This document shows, one piece after another, positions 5,922 to 11,542 of a stretch of 11,551 nt of DNA. The DNA is taken from positions 1 to 11,551 of the forward strand of contig JBDLIL010000030.1 of NCBI GenBank assembly GCA_039714855.1, read 5' to 3'. This DNA comes from JBDLIL01 sp039714855. Its GTDB lineage: Bacteria > Patescibacteriota > Microgenomatia > UBA1400 > PJMF01. The position numbers and the translations under genes are program-made. Numbering within the stretch: the stretch's first letter is position 1; every line of letters starts with the position of its first letter. The notes below the pieces were generated by a model. That model made no database searches. It saw nothing but the letters and a program-made list of their open reading frames with translations, and had not been told where the DNA came from.

Positions 5922-7354
5922 ACTAACTCCACAAACGCTACGTTATTTGCCCGCATGGGGATGAAGGTTTGCAATACTGCAGAAGTAGTGGCCACTTCTT
6001 CACTAGTTTTCTGACCACTTAAAAATTCTTTATTAATGGTGTAAGTACCAGGAGTAATGTTTTGAAAAGTTAGCGGCACTGTTTCTGCATGTCTACCTTT
6101 CATATCATAATTACTGATTACCACTTCGGTGTTGCCTTCATCATCTCTGGCTGCCAGAGCTTTTACCCACGAGCCCTTGCCCAAAAGTTGCAATCTTTGA
6201 TCGCCAATCCTGTCTAGCATACGCAAGCCCCAGTATCTTGGCTTAGCTTTAGCCCCATGGTCATTGTGTTGCAATAAACCCCAACGCCCCCAAGCTGCAG
6301 CTCCAGCAGGATCTTTGCCGTCTTGGATTTCAAAGACAAAAGCATTTTTAACTACACCCACCATTTCTATGGCTCCTGCTACGGTGTGGGCTGCAGAAAA
6401 GAGCGAATCATAGCCAGCATTGTTTTCGCTGTCGTGACCCCATTCAGTAATATGAAATTCCAAAGTAGGTTCTAGCATAGGAAATTCTCTGATCCACTCT
6501 CTGACTTCCAGCATGTCTTTTTTATAAGCATCCAAATCATAGGTATAGTGGTGCCAGGAAAAGAAATCAAAACGTAAATTATTACTCACAGCATGTTTTG
6601 CTAGAGCATTGAACCAGTTTTTGTACAGTGCTGTAGTGGCTGGTCCGCCAAATTTGTAGGGCAGGGTACCACGCGCATTGGCAGCACCATAAGCAGCGTA
6701 GCTATACATAGTGAGATAATTTTTATCACCGTAATATTTCCAGCCGCCAAAAAGATCTGGCTCGTTCCAAACCTCGTAGTAAACGTCTGGAGTTTTTCTA
6801 GTTCCGCTGATATGTTCAATAGTTTTTTGGATAGTTAATTGCCAATCGGCCCAATTAACGGGAGCATCGGTGATGTCTCCACTGGAAATTGTTGGCGGCA
6901 TGTAAGACAAGGCAATGTAAGGCTTGGCACCTGTTGCCTGGATGTCATTTAGAACTAAATCTAGTTTGGAAAAATCAAAAGTCAGATTGCCAGAGCTGCC
7001 CTGAACAATGTCATAAAAATCATAAATGTGGTCAAGTCTAATATATCTAGGATGAAGGGCATTGACTTGAGATTGTATAGGTTGAAGTCGCCAAGCAAAA
7101 TCTTCGCCACCTTGAGCGAGATTTCTCCAAGGTCGTGGCATGGGGCCAATGATTCCTAAAGTATCTACTTTTAAGTTGGCCGGCTCACCACTGGCTCGAC
7201 CAAAAAAATCTCTCACTACTTTTAATTGAGCCACACTTATTAACACAATAACCACAACCACTAATAACGGACTAACTTTAAGAAGAAGTTTTAATTTACT
7301 TTGTTTTCTTGCCCTGAGCATAGTCGAAGAGTTTCTTAAACGCAATTGAGGCAT
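5912..7354 (-). CDS. Membrane-anchored clan GH-A glycoside hydrolase (GH39-like)
   Basis: A predicted extracytoplasmic polysaccharide-cleaving or modifying enzyme of 480 residues. A basic N-terminus is followed by one strongly hydrophobic segment (about 27-43, LLVVVVIVLISVA) acting as an uncleaved anchor. Next comes a (beta/alpha)8 barrel with acid/base E198 in VWNEPDL, a FSWHHYTYD motif and nucleophile E304 in FHITEWG, 106 residues apart as in clan GH-A retaining enzymes. The NEPD and ITEWG context is closest to GH39. About 90 C-terminal residues look like a beta-sandwich. An ATG at 7390 is in frame, but 7354 is preferred: a TGnTATATT -10 element (7369-7361) lies between them and would start transcription at 7354. 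Residues 9-16 derive from a palindromic repeat unit. Substrate is unknown. Confidence 0.8.
   Translation of the reverse strand: MPQLRLRNSSTMLRARKQSKLKLLLKVSPLLVVVVIVLISVAQLKVVRDFFGRASGEPANLKVDTLGIIGPMPRPWRNLAQGGEDFAWRLQPIQSQVNALHPRYIRLDHIYDFYDIVQGSSGNLTFDFSKLDLVLNDIQATGAKPYIALSYMPPTISSGDITDAPVNWADWQLTIQKTIEHISGTRKTPDVYYEVWNEPDLFGGWKYYGDKNYLTMYSYAAYGAANARGTLPYKFGGPATTALYKNWFNALAKHAVSNNLRFDFFSWHHYTYDLDAYKKDMLEVREWIREFPMLEPTLEFHITEWGHDSENNAGYDSLFSAAHTVAGAIEMVGVVKNAFVFEIQDGKDPAGAAAWGRWGLLQHNDHGAKAKPRYWGLRMLDRIGDQRLQLLGKGSWVKALAARDDEGNTEVVISNYDMKGRHAETVPLTFQNITPGTYTINKEFLSGQKTSEEVATTSAVLQTFIPMRANNVAFVELVKN
7311..7330 (-). repeat. Repeat-derived segment at the glycosidase N-terminus
   Basis: On the reverse strand this reads TCTTCGACTATGCTCAGGGC, translated as SSTMLRA. 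It shares the core CGACTNNGCTC with the palindrome in the GT2 gene (10874-10891), and both are followed by GGCAAGA. The form CTTCGACT-GCTCAGGG is a commonly dispersed bacterial repeat. It lies between the start codon and the membrane anchor. Confidence 0.5.
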
Positions 7355-7360
7355 GACATT

Positions 7361-7369
7361 AATATAACA
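7361..7369 (-). promoter_or_regulatory. Extended -10 promoter of the glycosidase gene
   Basis: On the reverse strand TGTTATATT fits TGnTATAAT with one mismatch. Transcription would begin at 7354, the A of the chosen ATG. Upstream promoter DNA overlaps the -35 box of hrcA and the left arm of the CIRCE-like site, so the two divergent genes share control DNA. Confidence 0.45.
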
Positions 7370-7371
7370 TG

Positions 7372-7400
7372 TTGACAGCTTAGCAGTCATGATCTATGAT
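7372..7400 (+). promoter_or_regulatory. Sigma-70 promoter of hrcA
   Basis: A perfect TTGACA (7372-7377), a 17-base spacer and TATGAT (7395-7400, 5 of 6) give a strong housekeeping promoter. The predicted transcript start is near 7407, two bases before the hrcA ATG at 7409. The CIRCE-like operator covers the spacer, -10 box and start point. Confidence 0.75.
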
Positions 7401-7406
7401 TGCTAA
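7380..7406 (+). promoter_or_regulatory. CIRCE-like HrcA operator
   Basis: TTAGCAGTC (7380-7388), exactly nine bases, then GATTGCTAA (7398-7406). Each arm matches the CIRCE consensus TTAGCACTC-N9-GAGTGCTAA at 8 of 9 positions, with the canonical N9 spacing. It lies directly before the gene whose product, HrcA, binds CIRCE, and covers that gene's promoter, so autorepression of the heat-shock operon is strongly indicated. Confidence 0.85.
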
Positions 7407-7408
7407 AT

Positions 7409-8137
7409 ATGATCAATCTATCAGCCAGACAGATCCAGATATTAAGAGCTATTATTGAAGAATTCATAGAAACAGCTGCTTCTGTTGGTTCTGATACTAT
7501 TGATAAAAAATTTCAAATTGGAGTATCGCCGGCAACTATTCGTAACGAAATGGTTGTTTTGACTCAAAAAGGTTATTTAAAAAAATCTCACTCTAGTGCA
7601 GGTAGGTTGCCTACTCCTCAGGCCTTGAAGTTGTATGTTAATGAGCTTATGAAGGAAAAAGAGTTGTCAGTGGCTGATGAAGTAAGTGCTAAAGAGAAAA
7701 TTTGGAGCTCTAGAGATGAGCTTTCTCATTTGCTCAAAGAAGCTACTGCGGTGTTAGCTGATAGGACAAACTCGCTAGGTATTGCTATGACTAGTGACAG
7801 GAGACTTTACCATTCCGGTTACGCCAATCTTTTGCAAATGCCAGAATTTTATGACATCGATGTTATGAGAACTGTCTTAAGTCTTATTGAAGAAGCATCA
7901 CTTTTAGAGGAGATTTTCGATTTTGGAAAAAGTGAAAACCAAATTCACATGGTATATGGATCAGAACTCGGCAACAAAAATTTAGATTCTGTGGGTGTGA
8001 TATATACCCGTTTAGATTTTGGTGACAATGTTTGCCGTTTGGGGGTTATTGGGTCATCTAGATTTGAGTATCGCTATGTAATTCCACTGATGAAATATTT
8101 TAGAGCTTTGCTTTTAGAAATGGGGGCAGGGGCGTAG
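7409..8137 (+). CDS. hrcA: Heat-inducible transcription repressor HrcA (short form)
   Basis: Repressor of class I heat-shock genes that binds CIRCE. The N-terminal winged helix is clear: LSARQIQILRAIIEEFIETA, VSPATIRNEMVVLTQKGYL and the SSAGRLPTPQALKLYV wing (residues about 3-77). The C-terminal part keeps SGYANLLQMPEF, the D-S-V-G-V-I-Y strand and the ending GVIGSSRFEYRYVIPLMKYF. At 243 residues it is about 100 shorter than typical HrcA (about 340). The missing part lies between the helix ending LADRTNSLG (about residue 118) and HSGYANLL (about 131), where other HrcA proteins carry the large inserted domain. An in-frame TTG at 7400 lies inside the CIRCE arm and upstream of the predicted transcript start, so ATG 7409 is chosen. 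It heads hrcA-grpE-dnaK. Confidence 0.92.
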   Translation: MINLSARQIQILRAIIEEFIETAASVGSDTIDKKFQIGVSPATIRNEMVVLTQKGYLKKSHSSAGRLPTPQALKLYVNELMKEKELSVADEVSAKEKIWSSRDELSHLLKEATAVLADRTNSLGIAMTSDRRLYHSGYANLLQMPEFYDIDVMRTVLSLIEEASLLEEIFDFGKSENQIHMVYGSELGNKNLDSVGVIYTRLDFGDNVCRLGVIGSSRFEYRYVIPLMKYFRALLLEMGAGA

Positions 8138-8163
8138 GGGAGAATTTCAAACTTTAAATAAAA

Positions 8164-8619
8164 ATGCAAAATAAAATAAAAAATAAAAAGATTAGTTTAA
8201 AAATTAGCTTACAAGAATCCCAAGAACGGGAAAAACGTGCAGTCGCAGATTATCAAAACCTAATCAGACGACAACAGCAAGAAAGATTGGAAATTATTAA
8301 ATTATCAGTGAGTGAACTAATCGCAGATTTAATACAGCCATTAGACCACTTGTTTTTAGCAGCAGCACAAATTAACGATCAAGGTTTAGATATGGTGATA
8401 AGTCAACTTTGGGAAGTTTTAAAAGATCACGGTTTGGAGGAAATTAATCCAGAGTCAGGAGATAAGTTTGATTTAGAGTTGATGGAAGCAGTTGAGAGTG
8501 AGCAAGGTGGTAAGCGACAGGTAGGAACGCAGCATACTGCGTCTGTACAAAAATTAGCTAGCAAAGGTTACAAATTAAATAACAAAGTAATTCGTCACGC
8601 AAAAGTGATAGTCTCGTAG
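8164..8619 (+). CDS. grpE: Nucleotide exchange factor GrpE
   Basis: Cytoplasmic co-chaperone that releases ADP from DnaK. It has 151 residues, short for the family (often 180-200), mainly because the acidic disordered N-terminus is missing. A charged helix at about 10-60 (QESQEREKRAVADYQNLIRRQQQE) gives the dimer coiled coil with the family R-A-x-x-x-Y-x-N-x-x-x-R pattern. The C-terminal beta-wing domain contains GDKFDLELMEAVE and ends KGYKLNNKVIRHAKVIV, the GrpE signature. It starts 26 bases after hrcA without a usable Shine-Dalgarno site (a GGGGAG lies over 20 bases upstream), and so is presumably translated from the hrcA transcript. The stop codon lies in the loop of a small GTCTC/GAGAC hairpin. 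Confidence 0.95.
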   Translation: MQNKIKNKKISLKISLQESQEREKRAVADYQNLIRRQQQERLEIIKLSVSELIADLIQPLDHLFLAAAQINDQGLDMVISQLWEVLKDHGLEEINPESGDKFDLELMEAVESEQGGKRQVGTQHTASVQKLASKGYKLNNKVIRHAKVIVS

Positions 8620-8650
8620 AGACAGATAATTTTGTGTCTATTACAAAATA

Positions 8651-8654
8651 GGAG
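8651..8654 (+). promoter_or_regulatory. Shine-Dalgarno site of dnaK
   Basis: GGAG, within AGGAG, lies six bases before the dnaK ATG at 8661. It is the only clearly placed Shine-Dalgarno motif in the window outside predicted promoter DNA. It suits a gene inside an operon and a product needed in large amounts. Confidence 0.7.
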
Positions 8655-8660
8655 AATAAT

Positions 8661-10619
8661 ATGTCAAATTCAGGCAAAATCATTGGTATTGATCTAGGAA
8701 CTACCAATAGTGCGGTAGCTGTAATGGAAGGTGGCTCGCCAAAAGTAATTCCTACAGCCGAAGGAAAAAATACATTTCCATCCATTGTTGGTTTTAAAGG
8801 TGATGAGGTGTTAGTTGGTGACACAGCCAAAAGGCAGATGGTTTTGAATCCAGAAAATACTGTCAATTCAGTGAAGCGGTTCATGGGGCGAAAACTTAAA
8901 GATAAAGCTATTTCGGCTGCTGTGAAGCATGTTAGCTATGAAATAGTAGAAGGCAAAGACGGTATGGCAGTAGCCAAAGTAAATGGCAAGAAACTTACAC
9001 CACAAGAAGTTTCAGCCAAAATTCTGGCTAAAGCAAAAGCAGATGCTGAGAGTTATTTGGGAGGTACTGTCAGTAGTGCTGTAATTACGGTGCCGGCCTA
9101 CTTTGATGACAGTCAGCGTCAGGCTACTAAGCAGGCGGGGGAAATTGCTGGGCTCAAAGTTGAGCGCATAGTTAATGAACCTACGGCTGCAGCTCTAGCC
9201 TATGGTTTGGATAAAAAGGGCAACCAAACTATTGCGGTTTATGATCTTGGTGGTGGTACCTTTGATATCTCAATTTTAGAAATTGGCGATGGTGTCTTTG
9301 AAGTTAAATCTACCAACGGTGACACCTTTTTAGGTGGTGATGATTTTGACAGTAAGTTAATTGAATACATAGTGGCAGAATTTAAAAAAGCGCAGGGCAA
9401 AGATTTGTCAAAAGATCCTCAAGCACTTCAACGTATTAAAGACGCTGCAGAAAAAGCCAAAATAGAATTATCTAGCGCTCAAGCTTCCGAAATTAATCAA
9501 CCATTTATTACTCAAGGAGATGACGGGCAACCTTTGCATCTAACAATGACTGTTACTAGAGCAAAATTAGAGGAGTTGGTTGATGATTTGATTAAAGGCA
9601 GTTTCAAACCTGTTGAAAAAGCTCTAAAAGATGCGGGCAAGAAAAAAACTGAAATAGACGAAGTAATTTTGGTAGGTGGTCAAACTAGAATGCCAAGAAT
9701 TCAAGAAGAGGTTAAAAAATTCTTTGGCAAGGAAGCACATAAGGGAGTTAATCCTGATGAAGTTGTGGCCATCGGAGCTGCTATTCAAGCTGGTGTAATA
9801 GGTGGTGATGTTAGTGATGTAGTGCTCTTAGATGTTACTCCACTGACATTGGGGTTGGAAACTTTGGGTGGGGTGCGTACGCCATTAATAGAGCGAAACA
9901 CTACTATTCCTACTAGTAAATCTCAGGTGTTTTCTACAGCTGCAGACAATCAGACTCAAGTAGAAATTAATGTTCTGCAGGGTGAGAGAGAGATGGCAGC
10001 TGATAATAAGACTTTGGGTAGATTTATTTTAGACGGTATTCCGCCAGCTCGCAGAGGTATGCCACAGGTAGAGGTTACTTTTGACATAGACAGTAATGGA
10101 ATTCTCAATGTCACTGCCAAAGATAAGAATACTAATAAAGAGCAAAAAATTACCATTCAGAATTCTACAAATTTGAGTGACGAAGAAGTAGAAAAAATGA
10201 AGCAGGATGCTGAGAAGCATGCTGATGATGATAAGAAAAAGAAAAAATTAGTTGAAGCTAAAAATCAGGCCACCAGTGTAGCTTTTGAATTAGAAAAGCA
10301 ACTAGCTGATTATGGTGACAAGCTGGATAAAAAAGATAAAGATTCCATAGAAGAAAACGTCAAAAAGCTTAAAGAATTAGCTGCCAAAGAAGATGCTAGT
10401 ACTGAAGATTTGAAAAAAGCTACCGAGGAAACTCTTAATGAGGCTCAAAAAATGGCGGCTGCATTTTCCTCCGCCGCTAAAGCTAAGGAGGACGAACAGA
10501 AAGCTGACCCTTCGACAGCTTCCGCCAAAGGCGGACAGGCAGGGACCGCTAAGGATAGAAAAGATGGTAAGCCTGATGATAAGAAAGATGCTGAAGAGGG
10601 TGAAGTGGTAAAAGAATAA
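8661..10619 (+). CDS. dnaK: Molecular chaperone DnaK (Hsp70)
   Basis: ATP-dependent chaperone, 652 residues, complete. The actin-like ATPase domain shows phosphate-1 IGIDLGTTNS (about 8-17), the phosphate-2 stretch VYDLGGGTFDIS, the adenosine motif VGGQTRMP and the linker VVLLDVTPLTLGLETLGG. The substrate-binding beta domain (about 390-500) and helical lid follow. The segment around KDKAISAAVKHVSYEIVEGK shows it has the N-lobe insertion absent from classical Firmicutes DnaK. The tail from about 600 is low-complexity and charged, ending EEGEVVKE. Residues 616-629 (DPSTASAKGGQAGT) are encoded by a GC-rich palindromic unit. It is third in hrcA-grpE-dnaK; dnaJ, the usual next gene, is absent. The helical lid and tail carry many K/D/E residues. 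Confidence 0.98.
   Translation: MSNSGKIIGIDLGTTNSAVAVMEGGSPKVIPTAEGKNTFPSIVGFKGDEVLVGDTAKRQMVLNPENTVNSVKRFMGRKLKDKAISAAVKHVSYEIVEGKDGMAVAKVNGKKLTPQEVSAKILAKAKADAESYLGGTVSSAVITVPAYFDDSQRQATKQAGEIAGLKVERIVNEPTAAALAYGLDKKGNQTIAVYDLGGGTFDISILEIGDGVFEVKSTNGDTFLGGDDFDSKLIEYIVAEFKKAQGKDLSKDPQALQRIKDAAEKAKIELSSAQASEINQPFITQGDDGQPLHLTMTVTRAKLEELVDDLIKGSFKPVEKALKDAGKKKTEIDEVILVGGQTRMPRIQEEVKKFFGKEAHKGVNPDEVVAIGAAIQAGVIGGDVSDVVLLDVTPLTLGLETLGGVRTPLIERNTTIPTSKSQVFSTAADNQTQVEINVLQGEREMAADNKTLGRFILDGIPPARRGMPQVEVTFDIDSNGILNVTAKDKNTNKEQKITIQNSTNLSDEEVEKMKQDAEKHADDDKKKKKLVEAKNQATSVAFELEKQLADYGDKLDKKDKDSIEENVKKLKELAAKEDASTEDLKKATEETLNEAQKMAAAFSSAAKAKEDEQKADPSTASAKGGQAGTAKDRKDGKPDDKKDAEEGEVVKE
10509..10544 (+). 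repeat. Palindromic repeat in the dnaK tail
   Basis: TCCGCC-AAA-GGCGGA (10521-10535) is a perfect 6-bp stem, preceded by CCTTCGACAGCT and followed by CAGGCAGGG. The run is much more GC-rich than the AAA/GAT-rich codons around it, and shares ACAGGCA with the GT2 insert. It is translated in frame in the disordered C-terminal tail. Confidence 0.55.
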
Positions 10620-10629
10620 AATAATGTAA

Positions 10630-10650
10630 AGACGTTGTAATGCAACGTCT
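10630..10650 (+). other. Strong hairpin downstream of dnaK
   Basis: AGACGTTG (10630-10637) and CAACGTCT (10643-10650) form a perfect 8-bp stem with a 5-base loop, 10 bases after the dnaK stop. No T-tract follows, so it is not a standard intrinsic terminator; it may protect the mRNA 3' end or be a protein site. Confidence 0.5.
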
Positions 10651-10671
10651 GTAACTTGCCGAATGGAAAAA

Positions 10672-10677
10672 TATAAT
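10672..10677 (+). promoter_or_regulatory. TATAAT box upstream of the terminator
   Basis: A perfect TATAAT with only a weak -35 match (CTGTAA, 10649-10654, at 17 bases). It would start transcription near 10684, before the terminator hairpin and 40 bases before the GT2 start. It could be chance in AT-rich DNA. Confidence 0.25.
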
Positions 10678-10691
10678 TAATAATAAGAAAT

Positions 10692-10719
10692 AGCCCTGCC
10701 GTTAGCGGGGTTATTTTTT
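10692..10719 (+). terminator. Rho-independent terminator after dnaK
   Basis: AGCCCTGC (10692-10699) pairs with GCGGGGTT (10705-10712) around the loop CGTTA, with two G-U pairs, followed by ATTTTTT (10713-10719). This is a standard intrinsic terminator ending the hrcA-grpE-dnaK transcript. Its T-tract ends only four bases before the GT2 start codon. Confidence 0.85.
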
Positions 10720-10723
10720 ACCT

Positions 10724-11413
10724 ATGAAATTGTCAGTAATAGTTCCCGTCTACAATGAAGAAGCTACAGTGGCTGTCATGTTAGCCAAGCTTATTAAGGT
10801 AAGAGATGTAAGAGAAGTGCTAGTAGTCAACGATGGGAGTACTGATAAAACTGAGAAAAAGATAATGAAGATCTCTCGACTTCGCTCGAGACAGGCAAGA
10901 AAAATAAAATATTTCAAAAAAACTAATGGTGGTAAAGGATCTGCAGTACGTTTTGGACTCAAAAAAGTTACCGGAGATTTTGTTTTAATACAAGATGCAG
11001 ATCTAGAGTACGATCCAGATGATATTCCCAAATTATTAGAGCCAATAAAAAAAGGCAGAGTCAAAGTGGTTTACGGTTCGCGGTTTACAGGTCCTCATTC
11101 TAATTTGCTTTTTTGGCACAAGGTAGGAAATACAGTTTTGAATCTTATTCTTAATGTGTTGTTTAATACCACACTTTCAGACATGGAAACTTGCTATAAG
11201 GTGATGCCCGCGCGACTAATGAGATCTCTAAATCTGAAATCAAATAGTTTTGATTTGGAGCCAGAAATTACTTGCAAGATTTTAAAGATGGGAATTCATA
11301 TTTACGAAGTGCCGATTAGTTATGTGGGTAGAGACTTTTCCGAAGGCAAAAAAATAAATTGGGTTGATGGTATAGAGGCTTTGGGTGTTATATTTAAGCT
11401 AAGATTTACTTAA
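10724..11413 (+). CDS. GT2-family glycosyltransferase (polyprenyl-phosphate sugar transferase-like)
   Basis: A 229-residue GT-A fold glycosyltransferase. It opens MKLSVIVPVYNEE, with nucleotide-binding VVNDGSTD (N36, D37) and the metal-binding D91-A-D93 in VLIQDADLEYDPDD. It ends with DMETCYKVM and FDLEPEI, the pattern of DPM1-like enzymes that move a sugar from a nucleotide donor to polyprenyl phosphate. There are no C-terminal membrane helices, so it is the short soluble or peripheral form. Residues 50-59 (ISRLRSRQAR) are encoded by a palindromic repeat in the loop before the KIKYFKKTNGGKGSA strand and make the protein locally arginine-rich. It starts right after the dnaK terminator with no Shine-Dalgarno site and no clear promoter. 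Sugar donor unknown. Confidence 0.9.
   Translation: MKLSVIVPVYNEEATVAVMLAKLIKVRDVREVLVVNDGSTDKTEKKIMKISRLRSRQARKIKYFKKTNGGKGSAVRFGLKKVTGDFVLIQDADLEYDPDDIPKLLEPIKKGRVKVVYGSRFTGPHSNLLFWHKVGNTVLNLILNVLFNTTLSDMETCYKVMPARLMRSLNLKSNSFDLEPEITCKILKMGIHIYEVPISYVGRDFSEGKKINWVDGIEALGVIFKLRFT
10874..10891 (+). repeat. Palindromic repeat inside the GT2 gene
   Basis: TCTCGA-CTTCGC-TCGAGA is a 6-bp stem with a 6-base loop, followed by CAGGCAAGA. It is translated as part of ISRLRSRQAR in a loop position. It shares CGACTNNGCTC with the glycosidase repeat at 7311-7330. Confidence 0.65.
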
Positions 11414-11415
11414 TT

Positions 11416-11458
11416 AAATCCCTCTTTAAGGGGGCAGGCTGAAAGCCTGGGGGATGTT
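11416..11458 (+). repeat. Intergenic palindromic element, copy 1
   Basis: The unit reads AAATCCCTCTTTAAGGGGG, then the hairpin CAGGCT-GAA-AGCCTG (11435-11449), then GGGGATGTT. The plan (CCCTCTT-GGGG arm, a variable inner hairpin, GGGG-ATGTT end) is repeated in opposite orientation at 11487-11542. It begins three bases after the GT2 stop codon and could also act in transcript ending. Confidence 0.65.
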
Positions 11459-11486
11459 CTATGAATGTGGATGTTTGAATTGGGGA

Positions 11487-11542
11487 AACATACCCCGATT
11501 CCCGCCGTCGGCGGGATCTGCCCCTCTCAAGAGGGGAATTTT
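11487..11542 (-). repeat. Intergenic palindromic element, copy 2 (inverted)
   Basis: On the reverse strand the unit begins AAAATTCCCCTCTTGAGAGGGG, shown in parts: CCCCTCT-TG-AGAGGGG is a 7-bp palindrome (11521-11536). Then come CAGAT, the hairpin CCCGCC-GAC-GGCGGG (11501-11515) and CGGGGTATGTT. The ends match copy 1, but the inner hairpin differs in sequence, so the inner part evolves by paired changes or by exchange. Confidence 0.65.

Noticed and set aside
7355..7390. Glycosidase start at 7390
   Set aside because: The extra 12 codons overlap the promoter DNA shared with hrcA, and the extended -10 element would start transcription downstream of them.
7400..7408. TTG at 7400 as the hrcA start
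   Set aside because: It lies inside the CIRCE right arm and upstream of the predicted transcript start; the ATG at 7409 gives the normal HrcA N-terminus.
10445..10645. Reverse-strand open frame over the dnaK tail
   Set aside because: Low-complexity antisense of the K/E-rich tail, no start signal or family features.
11416..11542. CRISPR array or tRNA cluster in the GC-rich right-end block
   Set aside because: There are only two units in opposite orientation with no regular spacers, and no tRNA cloverleaf or CCA end can be drawn.
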